Notes under the pieces: model-generated
Seen by the model: only the letters and a program-made list of their open reading frames with translations
Database searches by the model: none
Told to the model about the DNA's origin: nothing
Source of the DNA: Lentisalinibacter sp964427415
GTDB lineage: Bacteria > Pseudomonadota > Gammaproteobacteria > Steroidobacterales > Woeseiaceae
Assembly (NCBI GenBank): GCA_964427415.1
Contig: CAYRUH010000007.1
Coordinates: 1 to 64,000, forward strand
Direction of reading: 5' to 3'
DNA length: 64,000 nt
Made by a program: the position numbers and the translations under genes
In this document: piece by piece, positions 27,040 through 35,270 of the stretch
Layout: each line of letters begins with the position of its first letter
How positions within the stretch are numbered: position 1 is the stretch's first letter

Positions 27040-27525
27040 CGCCTCGTCGCCCGGCGTCCGTATGCGTGTCACGAACTGACGACGCTCCCCGTCAAGGGCG
27101 GCCCGGTAATGGTGCTCGAGCATCTGATAATGGGCGGGACCGAAAATGTCCTGCGGTGTCTTGCCAATCAATTCCGAGGGCGCGAACCCGAACCAGTCGG
27201 TTTAGGCCGCGTTGACGAAAATATAGCGGCCTTCATTATCGACACGCGAGACCGGGCCGGGAAGACTGTCGGTGATGATGCGCAGTTCGCGCTCGCGCGC
27301 CAGCGCATCCGCTTCGCGCGCGGCACTGCGTCGCGAGATGATGTAGACGCACAGTGCGCTGGCCGCAACGAAGAACCAGCCTTTCGCCGTCTGCCACAAG
27401 ACCTGGCGCCCCGCATCGTCCACGAGAGCGAACACCATTTGATCCGTCAGCAGAATCCAGCCGACGCCGCAGATCACATACAGCGTCGCAATTCGTACCG
27501 GCCGTTTCTTCCATGCTCCGGGCAC
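27040..27525 (-). pseudogene. Membrane PAS-domain sensor fragment with a nonsense codon
   Basis: Minus-strand frame starting near 27525 gives two membrane segments ('IATLYVICGVGWILLTDQMV', 'GWFFVAASALCVYIISRR') and a PAS domain, 'LRIITDSLPGPVSRVDNEGR' and 'YIFVNAA', then a TAA at about 27202-27204. In the same frame the PAS domain resumes: 'TDWFGFAPSELIGKTPQDIF' and 'LEHHYRAALDGERRQFVTR', before running out of frame at 27040 into the response regulator. PAS domains read through this point (N-x-A-Y/F), so the stop is a lesion. No kinase or cyclase domain remains. Confidence 0.7.
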
Positions 27526-27723
27526 CGCAACCCCGTTCCCGGCGGCTAATGAGGCGCATTCCCTGCTACCCCATGCTGGTAGAAAAATACCATACAGAAC
27601 GGTGCGTTAGCCAACGGTGAACGAGTTCACATAATTGCCGCGACGGCAGCACATGCACGGGATCACGCGTCTGTATGCCGCCGGAGACTCCGGTCCTGCG
27701 ACAAAGAGGGTTGAAATTACAGA

Positions 27724-27750
27724 TAACGCGAATCATACTCATTCGCGTTA
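27724..27750. promoter_or_regulatory. Fur-box-like palindrome upstream of a siderophore receptor
   Basis: Perfect 10-base arms TAACGCGAAT and ATTCGCGTTA separated by seven bases (CATACTC). The inner part, GCGAATCATACTCATTCGC, resembles the 19-bp Fur box in spacing and in its AATCAT/CATT steps. It ends 23 bp before the receptor start codon, where a repressor would block transcription. Iron control is inferred. Confidence 0.55.
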
Positions 27751-27773
27751 AAAAAGTGACTCAGGGGTACGGG

Positions 27774-29915
27774 ATGCCAACAAGAACTATTGTCACGGCG
27801 GTGCTCATCGCCAGCCTTTCGCTGCCGTATAGCCGCAGCACCCTCGCCCAGTCCGGCACCGATACGGTGGAGGAGATCATCGTCACCGGCCGTGCCCAGG
27901 ACTATTACCTGGAGAAGCAGACGTCGGTCGGCTCCAAGCTGGATCTGGACCTCCTCGAGCTGCCTCAGTCGGCGCAGGTCCTCCCGGAACAGCTGATCAT
28001 CGATCAGGCGGCACGGGATATCACCGACCTGTACCGCTCGATCGCCGGGGTCAGCGAGTTCAGTTACTCGGGGGTGACGTTCCGCGGCTTCCGCGACAGC
28101 GATAACGTGTTCTATGACGGCGTGCGCGGCGATCCGTTCTCCGGCTTCAGCGTGCCGCTGATCTACAACATTGAGCGCGTCGAGGTGCTGAAGGGCCCGG
28201 CTGCGGCGCTGTACGGGCGCGGCGAGCCGGGCGGCATGATCAACTACGTCACCAAGAAGCCGGCCTTCGACCGGGAGACGGAGCTGATGGTCACCGGCGG
28301 TAATTTCAGCCTGATCGGCGGTGCCGCAGAAGCCACCGGGCCGGTCTCGGATGCCGTAGCCTACCGGGCCGCCGCCTACTACGAGAGCCAGGACAGCTTC
28401 CGTGACAACGCCGACTCGATGAACCTGCAGGTGGCCGGCGGGCTCCTGTTCGAGCTGACGCCGGATACCTCTCTGACGACGATGTTCGACCACGTCCGGC
28501 AGGACCTGGGCGGTCATCGCCTGCGCGGCGTGCTGGCCGATGACGACGGCAATTTCATCGTCGACCGGGATTTCAATACCAACGAAGCGAGCGATTTCCA
28601 GGACCTCGAAGCGACCGTCCTGCAGGCGATTCTGGAGCACCGTTTCACCGACGCGCTGTCTGTCGATGCAACGCTACGCTGGCTCGATAATGAGCGCGAG
28701 CAGCGTTACCACGAGCCCCGCGGCTGGGTGGACGACAACGGCGACGGCGTGGCAAACCGTTCGGACGGCGTCATCCGCCGGGAATTCCGGGACCAGTTCC
28801 GCGCCAACGAGGAACTCAGCCTGACCGTCGATCTGGTCTACGACCTCACACTCGGCGGACTGGAGCACCAGCTGCTGGTCGGCACCGATTACTTTACCGC
28901 GGATACGGAATTCGACTACCTGCGGGCACGCTACGAGGCGGACAACGTCATTGATCTGAACGTATTCCAGCCGAACTATGGCGAGACGGATCCCTCCGCC
29001 TACAACCTGACGGACCTCAATCGCGACGGCGGCGAGTCCGAACGCTACGGTTTCTACGTACAGGATTATGTCCGCTTCAGCGACCGCTGGAGCGTCATGG
29101 CCGGCTTCCGCTTCAACGATTTCAGGGATACGGACAAGGCAAGCGGTTTCTCGGTGTCCGACAGCGATATCGCACCCCGCGCCGGCGTGATTTTCCGGCC
29201 GACGACCGGCGCATCGGTCTATCTGAATTATTCCGAAAGTTTCAATCCTGCCTCGCTGGGCAACCAGGGGAACGTCGCCGAGGACGGCACCCTGCCGCCG
29301 GAGAGCGGCATCCAGTACGAGCTGGGCTGGAAACAGCAATGGCTGAACGGCGCCATACTGACCACCTTCGCGCTGTACCGGATCAACAAGCAGGACGTGG
29401 CGCAGGCGAATCCGGAAGATACCGGTCCCGGCGACGGCATCCCCGCGCTGCTGAACCTGGGCGAGGTCGAGAGTGACGGCTTCGAAGCGACGCTGGTCGG
29501 TGACCTGACGGAGCGTCTCACGCTGACGGCCAACTATGCCTATAACGACGTGGAGGTGATCGAGGGTGTCGACATCGACAGTCTGCGCAACACCTTTGGC
29601 GATGGAAGCCGTTTCGCGAACGCGCCGCAACACCAGTTCGGCATCTGGATGCGCTACGCCCTGCCCGCCATCAACTCCGCCGTCGCTTTCGGCGCGGACT
29701 ATGTCAGTGAGCAGTTCAGCCTCAGTGGCCAGCGGGTCAGGCCGTACACCGTCTATGACGCCAGCTGGACCAGCGCCTGGGATCAGTTCGAATTACAGAT
29801 CAACGTGCGCAATCTCTTCGACGAGGAACACGCGGTGAGCGGTTTCATCGAGCGCACGGGGCATTTCCCGGGCGCTCCCCGTGAGGTGATCGCGCAACTG
29901 CGATACAGCTTCTGA
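27774..29915 (+). CDS. TonB-dependent siderophore receptor
   Basis: 713 residues. ATG 27774 is preceded by AGGGG and starts a clean signal peptide ('VTAVLIASLSLPYSRSTLAQ'); the frame extends upstream through the palindrome and is not coding there. TonB box 'VEEIIVTGRAQ'; plug ~res 45-165 with 'VTFRGFRDSDNVFYDGVRGD' and 'VEVLKGPAAALYGRGEPGGM'; barrel ends in 'AQLRYSF'. Sequence is of the ferrisiderophore (FhuA/FepA-TonB-siderophor) subfamily. Followed 29 bp later by a PepSY membrane protein, a pairing in which the latter is thought to reduce or release iron from the siderophore. Confidence 0.94.
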   Translation: MPTRTIVTAVLIASLSLPYSRSTLAQSGTDTVEEIIVTGRAQDYYLEKQTSVGSKLDLDLLELPQSAQVLPEQLIIDQAARDITDLYRSIAGVSEFSYSGVTFRGFRDSDNVFYDGVRGDPFSGFSVPLIYNIERVEVLKGPAAALYGRGEPGGMINYVTKKPAFDRETELMVTGGNFSLIGGAAEATGPVSDAVAYRAAAYYESQDSFRDNADSMNLQVAGGLLFELTPDTSLTTMFDHVRQDLGGHRLRGVLADDDGNFIVDRDFNTNEASDFQDLEATVLQAILEHRFTDALSVDATLRWLDNEREQRYHEPRGWVDDNGDGVANRSDGVIRREFRDQFRANEELSLTVDLVYDLTLGGLEHQLLVGTDYFTADTEFDYLRARYEADNVIDLNVFQPNYGETDPSAYNLTDLNRDGGESERYGFYVQDYVRFSDRWSVMAGFRFNDFRDTDKASGFSVSDSDIAPRAGVIFRPTTGASVYLNYSESFNPASLGNQGNVAEDGTLPPESGIQYELGWKQQWLNGAILTTFALYRINKQDVAQANPEDTGPGDGIPALLNLGEVESDGFEATLVGDLTERLTLTANYAYNDVEVIEGVDIDSLRNTFGDGSRFANAPQHQFGIWMRYALPAINSAVAFGADYVSEQFSLSGQRVRPYTVYDASWTSAWDQFELQINVRNLFDEEHAVSGFIERTGHFPGAPREVIAQLRYSF

Positions 29916-29947
29916 GCCGACGGCAATGCTTTGCCCGGGATAACGTG

Positions 29948-31180
29948 ATGCGGCGCAGCCGCTGGTTTGCCTGGCACAGCTGGGTCGGTCTGCAGGTGTC
30001 CGTGCTGATGGCATTCGTGCTGTTCACGGGGACGCTCGCGACGCTATCCCCCGAACTGGACTGGCTCACGACGCCGGCGAAAAGGGCGACGTCGACGGCA
30101 CCGGACGGCGCGGTACGCTGGGGCACGATGTACGCAGATTTCCGGCGCCGCTTTCCGGAGGCTCGCGCAAGCTATCTCAGGGTGCCGGAGGAGGGCTGGA
30201 TAGCACCCGAGCTGGTCGCGGTCGACACCGCGGGTGAGCGCTTCCGCGTGTTCTTCGACCGGGCCAGCGGCCGCGTGCAGGGCACCGGCCGCTGGCTCAA
30301 CTGGCAACGGTTCCTGCGCGAAGCGCACCGCCACCTGGTGATGCCGCTCGAGATCGGACTGACAATAGTCGCGCTGCTCAGTGTCCCGCTGCTGGTGACG
30401 GTCTGGTCGAGCCTGTACGTGTACAAGCGCTGGTGGCGGGGTTTCTTCCGTCTGCCGAGGCGCGGCGCCGACGGAGACGAAAGTCGGACCATCAAGTCGC
30501 GGCGCCGGTTCTGGGGTGACCTGCATCGGCTCGCCGGCGTCTGGAGTCTGTGGTTCGTGCTACTGATGGCGGTTACCGGCGCCTGGTATCTCCTGGAACA
30601 CCTGGGACTGAATGCGACTTTGCCGCCGCTGCAGAACCAGCCGGCGCCAGCCGGGGAGACTCCGGGACTGCTCGAGCGAGACCCCCTGGCTCTCGACGAG
30701 CTGGTCCGGCGGGCCGCCATCGAGTATCCCGGTCTGCGTGTGCGCTCTGTGTTCCCGGACCTCTACGACGGTGCGGTGGTCCTGCAGGGTCAGGCCGAGG
30801 CGGCGCTGGTCAGGGACCGCGCCAACCACGTGGCCTTCGACGGCGTGTCCGGCCGCGTGCTCGACATGCGCAGGGGCGAGACACTCGGCTGGCATAATCG
30901 GATTGCCGAGGCCGCCGACCCGCTGCACTTCGGCGACTTCGCCGGCGCGGCTACGCGATATCTGTGGGCCCTGTTCGGGGCGTTCATGACGCTGCTTTCT
31001 CTCAGCGGCGTCTATCTCTACGGGCTGCGCAGCGTGGCATCACTGCGGCGCCCGGCGGAGCGGATCGCAGCCGTCTGGCGCCTGGCCCTCGACCGTATCC
31101 CGCGCCGCTACCTGTTGCCGCAGAGCCTGCTGGTCATGGCCTGCCTGGCGATCGCGAGCATCCGCTACCTGTTCACCTAG
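29948..31180 (+). CDS. PepSY-associated membrane protein (siderophore-iron reductase-like)
   Basis: 410 residues; ATG 29948 is preferred over an adjacent GTG at 29945 because GGGA is better spaced. Four transmembrane helices: 'WVGLQVSVLMAFVLFTGTLA', 'IGLTIVALLSVPLLVTVWSS', 'LAGVWSLWFVLLMAVTGAWY' and one near residue 345; a conserved 'HRHLVMPLEIG' and 'LHRLAGVWSLWF' supply His residues of the type used for haem in PepSY_TM proteins. Periplasmic PepSY segment ~res 240-310. Such proteins (FoxB/PiuB group) follow siderophore receptors and assist reductive iron release. Its stop overlaps the convergent peroxiredoxin gene by 8 bp. Confidence 0.9.
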   Translation: MRRSRWFAWHSWVGLQVSVLMAFVLFTGTLATLSPELDWLTTPAKRATSTAPDGAVRWGTMYADFRRRFPEARASYLRVPEEGWIAPELVAVDTAGERFRVFFDRASGRVQGTGRWLNWQRFLREAHRHLVMPLEIGLTIVALLSVPLLVTVWSSLYVYKRWWRGFFRLPRRGADGDESRTIKSRRRFWGDLHRLAGVWSLWFVLLMAVTGAWYLLEHLGLNATLPPLQNQPAPAGETPGLLERDPLALDELVRRAAIEYPGLRVRSVFPDLYDGAVVLQGQAEAALVRDRANHVAFDGVSGRVLDMRRGETLGWHNRIAEAADPLHFGDFAGAATRYLWALFGAFMTLLSLSGVYLYGLRSVASLRRPAERIAAVWRLALDRIPRRYLLPQSLLVMACLAIASIRYLFT

Positions 31181-31703
31181 TGTCCCGCAGCCAGGCGAGC
31201 ACCGTTGCGGCATCCGGCGCGCCGCAGCACGCGCCCGGGCCTGCGCAGGCCGGTCCCCGCTCGACGAACAACCGCTCGATTCTCCGGTCATCGACGATGG
31301 CCGCATACGAGCACGTGGTGCCGATGCACTGCCCCGTTCTGTCGCGGGCCAGCATCCCCATGCCCCGGGTAAACTCCGCATCGCTGTCCGGCAGCATCAG
31401 CACGTTCCAGATGTCGAAGCTGTAAGCCCACTGAAAGACGACCGGCGCCTCGTTCACCGAGACGCAATAAAGCTCATCGATGCCTGCCTCGCGGAATTGG
31501 ACATAACGCGTCTCGTACTCCAGCAGCTGGGTCGCCTTACAACCGGGGTGGATGGCGCCCGGCGCAGCGAAGAGCACCACGCGGCGGCCGCCGAACAATT
31601 CCTCGGTATCGGTGGGCTCCCAGCGAAACGGGTTCTCGCGGCCCAGATCGTCGCCGGGCAGGCGCAGATCGAACGTCACCCGGGGAATGGTTGTCGCGAG
31701 CAT
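31173..31703 (-). CDS. Prx5-like peroxiredoxin with altered active site
   Basis: 176 residues, cytosolic. Thioredoxin-fold redoxin matching the Prx5/AhpE group: 'VVLFAAPGAIHPGCKATQLL' around the peroxidatic Cys (C55) and 'IDELYCVSVNEAPVVFQWAY'. The catalytic motif normally reads PxxxT/SxxC; here it is P48-G-A-I-H52-P-G-C55, with His in the Thr/Ser position. The C-terminus is Cys-rich ('PACAGPGACCGAPDA') and could supply a resolving Cys. Convergent with the PepSY gene and divergent from the small periplasmic protein across a Fur-like site, suggesting iron/oxidative-stress context. Confidence 0.82.
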   Translation of the reverse strand: MLATTIPRVTFDLRLPGDDLGRENPFRWEPTDTEELFGGRRVVLFAAPGAIHPGCKATQLLEYETRYVQFREAGIDELYCVSVNEAPVVFQWAYSFDIWNVLMLPDSDAEFTRGMGMLARDRTGQCIGTTCSYAAIVDDRRIERLFVERGPACAGPGACCGAPDAATVLAWLRDTR

Positions 31704-31755
31704 GAGCGTGCACCTTTAGCCTTTTGACTTTGGACGGTGAAAGCGTATCATAGAT

Positions 31756-31776
31756 ATGCGAATGATTCGTATTTCG
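31756..31776. promoter_or_regulatory. Possible Fur box in a divergent promoter
   Basis: Between the peroxiredoxin gene (leftward) and the small periplasmic protein (rightward) lies 'ATGCGAATGATTCGTATTTC', with imperfect inverted halves AATGAT/CGTATT. It resembles the Fur consensus in the GAATGAT steps and in AT content unusual for this genome. Weaker than the site at 27724-27750. Confidence 0.4.
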
Positions 31777-31798
31777 TTTTATACTCACAAGGAATCTC

Positions 31799-32272
31799 AT
31801 GCAGACACGTCACTACCGGATCGCCGCGATGGTCGCGCTTTGTCTCGCAGCGCAGCCCTTCAGTCCTGCGTTCGCCCACGGCGAGATCGATGCGGAGCAC
31901 CTCGACGAATTCCATTTGCACCTGGACGACTATGAAGAGGAAGTCGAGGAGCTCGTCGCCGAGATCCGCGCCATCGCGAGTGCCGGAGCGGGCGGAGACA
32001 GTGCCGCCCCGGCGCCGGACGAACTCGTCGAGCACTGGGAGGAAGTCGGAGTTCATGGGGCCATCGAGACAAAAGCATCGGTGACCTACCCCGACATCTG
32101 GCAGGCGCTGGTCGTGTTCAAACAAGCGGTCGAGGAGGCGCGCGGCGCGGAGGCGGTGTCAGCCGCGGCCGACGAGCTCGAGGCCGCGCTCTGGCAAGGC
32201 TACGGGGCCCTGCGGCTCGCTGCTGCTAGTGTCGATGAGGGAGCCGACCAGGAAGTCCGCACCCGGCAATAA
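31799..32272 (+). CDS. Small periplasmic protein with acidic/His-rich N-terminus
   Basis: 157 residues with a signal peptide ('AAMVALCLAAQPFSPAFA') cut before 'HGEIDAEHLDEFHLHLDDYE', a stretch with five His and many acidic residues that could bind metal. The remainder is predicted helical, with 'YPDIWQALVVFKQAVEEARG'. I do not recognise a named family; the helical bundle loosely recalls periplasmic parts of iron/copper uptake proteins. AAGGA precedes the ATG. It is in the same orientation as a broken TonB receptor and an intact thioredoxin-like gene, probably the remnant of one operon. Confidence 0.7.
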   Translation: MQTRHYRIAAMVALCLAAQPFSPAFAHGEIDAEHLDEFHLHLDDYEEEVEELVAEIRAIASAGAGGDSAAPAPDELVEHWEEVGVHGAIETKASVTYPDIWQALVVFKQAVEEARGAEAVSAAADELEAALWQGYGALRLAAASVDEGADQEVRTRQ

Positions 32273-33572
32273 ACAGATAGCCTGCAAATTTCTCTCGGTA
32301 AGCCCTTATCGGCAGGTTCCTCCCGTGCCCCCGCCGAAGACTCTCCCGGTACTGAACCCATTGAAGAGATCGTCGTTAGCTCACCCCGCCGGCGCGGCGC
32401 AGGTGCGTCCCTCATCGCACCGGAGGCGATCGGCGGCACGGTGAACATCGTCACCCACAGCCCTAACTACACGGGCGGCAGTATCGACGCCTCGGGCGGC
32501 GAGAACGGTTACCGGCAGGGCCGCGTCATCGGTACGTACACGAACGAACGTGGCAGCATCCGTGGACTGGCCGCCTATCAATACGACTCCCGTGACCAGT
32601 ACGATGGCGACGGCAACGGCGTCAACGAGAGTCCGTTCGTCCGCAACCACAACGTCAGCGCGGCCCTCGCCATAGATCCCAGCGACGTCAGCACGCTAAA
32701 CCTCCGAGCCGGCTGGACGGAGTCCGAGATCTTCGGCGGCCCGATGCTCGGCGACCTTGTGGGCTCCATCGACGAGACTCTCGCCGGATTTGACGATATG
32801 ACTTCTGATCAACTGTTTGCCGGCGACGACGTTCGCAACCGCTTCGTCGGCAAGCCCTGGGAGACGACCGAATGGATCCTGACCGAGCGGCTCGAGTTCA
32901 GTGCGCGCTATTTCCGCGATCTCGGCGAGAATCTGAATGCGGAAGCCGCGGTCAGCCTGGCCGACCATCGACAGGACTCGTTCTGCGAAGGCTTCGACTA
33001 CCGCACCGACAACGACCTGGTATTTCTCGACGCGCGCGCTCACTGGGCGGTCAATGCCGATCCTGACCCGGCGGGACGGCACCGGCACGGTCATCGCAGT
33101 GACTTTCGACGTGGGCTACGAGGTCACCGGCAATCTGTCGCTCTCGGTCACGGCCGAAACCTTCGACCACGACGAGCTTGCCCGCTCTATCTTCGGCGTC
33201 GCACCGGTCGAGGAACGGCTCGTCACCGGAATCGAATGGACGCCGGGTGCCTGGGACGCCGACGTCACGCTCGCCTGGATCGGCGAGCGTGATCTGACCC
33301 GCTACGGCTACGAAGGCTACAACGATGCGGCAGCGACCCTCCCGAAAGCGCTCGTCGGCGACGCCTATGTGACGCTGGACGCGCGGGTGGAATATGCGAT
33401 AAGCGACCGCGTCGCCTTTTACGCCGGCGGGCGCAACCTGACCGACTACAACCAAGCCGGCGACGACGATACTCCGCTGTTTTTCGGCCCCGACGGCGCC
33501 TTCGACGTCGGCTACATCTATGCGCCGCTGCGCGGCCGTGAGATGTACGCAGGCTTCCGGGCGGAGTTCTAA
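32273..33572 (+). pseudogene. TonB-dependent receptor pseudogene lacking most of the plug
   Basis: Follows the previous stop with no start codon. In frame it reads a signal-like end, a TonB box 'GTEPIEEIVVSSPRRRGAG' and then jumps to the last plug strand 'APEAIGGTVNIVTHSP', so about 90 plug residues are missing. Barrel sequence continues ('LTERLEFSARYFRDLGENLN', 'YRTDNDLVFLDARAHWAVN') to about 33060, where coding moves to another frame ('TGTVIAVTFDVGYEVTGNLS') and runs to a normal C-terminus 'GREMYAGFRAEF'. The summed length (~430 residues) is well short of a 650-residue receptor, so a second deletion probably accompanies the frameshift. Confidence 0.78.
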
Positions 33573-33574
33573 TT

Positions 33575-34048
33575 TTGGCCGTGCGCCTGCTTGCAGCGCT
33601 GGCTGTTCTCTGGTCGGGGATCGCCGGCGCCACGCCGCAGGAGACGGCGGCTGCCGGTATCTTCGACCAGCCGGCGACGCCCCTCGCCGGAGCGCCGGCC
33701 TTCGCCGCCCAGGCCGGTACGCCGGGAGTCATCATCCTGTTCCAGCCGGATTGCCCATGGTGTGAGCGGCAATTCCGCGCCGCACTCGAGTTGGCCGACG
33801 TGACCCCGGAGATCCGGATCATCGCTCTCGGCATACGGGGAAGGCGCATGGATCTGGTGCGCGAACTGCGCAGATTCCGCGCAGATGTGCCCGCCTACCT
33901 CGCCAGCCCTGCTCTTCTCGATCTGCTCGGCCGGCCGGAGGGCACACCGCGACTGTATGTGGTCGACGATACAGGGCGCATCGTCAGCACCGCCGCCGGA
34001 TACCAGGATCCCGAAGCGCTGGCTGCTCTGCTTGCACGCTTGCACTGA
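33575..34048 (+). CDS. Periplasmic thioredoxin-like protein (CPWC)
   Basis: 157 residues from a TTG at 33575; GGAG inside the end of the receptor pseudogene is eight bases upstream, whereas the GTG at 33581 is too far from it. Signal peptide 'LLAALAVLWSGIAGA', then a thioredoxin fold with the active site 'LFQPDCPWCERQF' (C60/C63) and the cis-Pro segment 'GTPRLYVVDDTGRI'. CPWC differs from CGPC (thioredoxin) and CPHC (DsbA). Periplasmic placement suggests a disulfide or metal-transfer role for the neighbouring system, whose receptor is now broken. Confidence 0.8.
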   Translation: MAVRLLAALAVLWSGIAGATPQETAAAGIFDQPATPLAGAPAFAAQAGTPGVIILFQPDCPWCERQFRAALELADVTPEIRIIALGIRGRRMDLVRELRRFRADVPAYLASPALLDLLGRPEGTPRLYVVDDTGRIVSTAAGYQDPEALAALLARLH

Positions 34049-34304
34049 TGCACGGTACTCCGATGCTCCGGCGTCGCGCCCAGTGAACGACCCACGCAGA
34101 GAACACAAACCACGCAGCGTCATAAAAGTCGCTTTCGACCGGCGCGGAACGCAGAGCACCTTGACCCCTCCAAGTGCTGTACGAGCGGTCCGATCCCGCG
34201 TAACGTCTCCCCTGCAGCGCTGACCTGAGCGCCGGATTGCGCGCAGGAGTCGCCCGGGCGTGTGGCCCCGGGGGCTTCTGCCCCATTTGGCCGCACACGG
34301 ACCG

Positions 34305-35198
34305 ATGACTATTGGGGAAAGACGACACATCGCCATTACCAGCCCCGCCTTCGTGGTACTGGCGGCTTTCTGCTGGGGACTGTCGGGCGGGATCGGCGGC
34401 ATGCTCATCGCCGACGGCTGGGACCCGTTCGTGGTCTCGTTCTATCGGGGATCCATCGGCCTGGTGCTCGTTCTTATTTGGCTGGCGTCGCATCCTCACG
34501 ACAGCGGACTGGCGAACCCCCGGCAATGGTTCTGGTCGGCGATTGCGGGGCTCGGCGTCGCGGGCAACTTCGCTTTCTACTTCGTCAGCATTGCAGAGGG
34601 CAGTGTTGCGGTTGCTGCCACACTGATGTACTGCGCGCCGGTGTTCGTCTATCTGGTGTCCTTCGCGCGGCGGCTCGAAGCCCCTACCCCGTCCAAGTGG
34701 ACCGCGATCGCCGTAGTGATGCTCGGCATCGCTTTACTGACGCGCGTCCACGAGGCCGGCGCCGGTGACGTGACCCTGGTCGGTGCAGGCGCCGGACTGC
34801 TCGCCGGCATGTGCTACGCCGTTTTCATTTTCAGCTTCAAGTACACGGCCACCCATGGCAGTCCGCAGGCGACGCTGGCCATCGCTTTTGCCGTACTCGC
34901 CGCCACACTCGTCTGGCCGAGCGACTTCGAGCAGATCATCGCCGCGCCGGGCTCGCCCGAGTTACCGCTGTTCATCGCACTCGGTGTACTCGGGGCGGGC
35001 CTGTCGTTTTTCCTCTACGTGATCGGTCTGCGCAATACCGCTCCGGCCGTGGCCTCGATCATCGCGATGGTCGAGCCGGTCACGGCATCGCTGTTCGGCG
35101 TCGTCATCCTGAGTGAGAGTCTCACCGCCACGCAGGTCCTCGGTATGTCGCTTATCCTGATCACCGTGACAGCGCTGAGTGTGCGCTCGAGCGCCTGA
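34305..35198 (+). CDS. EamA/DMT-family transporter
   Basis: About 297 residues from the ATG at 34305; a GTG 15 codons upstream is possible, and neither has a strong ribosome site. Ten transmembrane helices in two EamA repeats: 'FVVLAAFCWGLSGGIGGMLI', 'VAVAATLMYCAPVFVYLVSF', 'GVLGAGLSFFLYVIGLRNTA' and 'IIAMVEPVTASLFGVVILSE'. Members export amino acids, purines or other metabolites; the substrate cannot be read. Monocistronic, convergent with cysG; the preceding 256 bp show no gene. Confidence 0.9.
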   Translation: MTIGERRHIAITSPAFVVLAAFCWGLSGGIGGMLIADGWDPFVVSFYRGSIGLVLVLIWLASHPHDSGLANPRQWFWSAIAGLGVAGNFAFYFVSIAEGSVAVAATLMYCAPVFVYLVSFARRLEAPTPSKWTAIAVVMLGIALLTRVHEAGAGDVTLVGAGAGLLAGMCYAVFIFSFKYTATHGSPQATLAIAFAVLAATLVWPSDFEQIIAAPGSPELPLFIALGVLGAGLSFFLYVIGLRNTAPAVASIIAMVEPVTASLFGVVILSESLTATQVLGMSLILITVTALSVRSSA

Positions 35199-35211
35199 TG
35201 ACAGCCGCCTT

Positions 35212-35270
35212 GGCCGACGACTCAGGCCGACGACTCAGGCCGACAACTCAGGCTGACAACTCAGGCTGAC
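35212..35270. repeat. 13-bp tandem repeat across the convergent 3' ends
   Basis: About 4.5 copies of a 13-bp unit: GGCCGACGACTCA twice, then GGCCGACAACTCA, GGCTGACAACTCA and a partial GGCTGAC. It lies between the DMT transporter stop and cysG, and the cysG stop codon (35261-35263) falls inside the fourth copy. Gradual unit divergence indicates slippage expansion. Confidence 0.9.
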
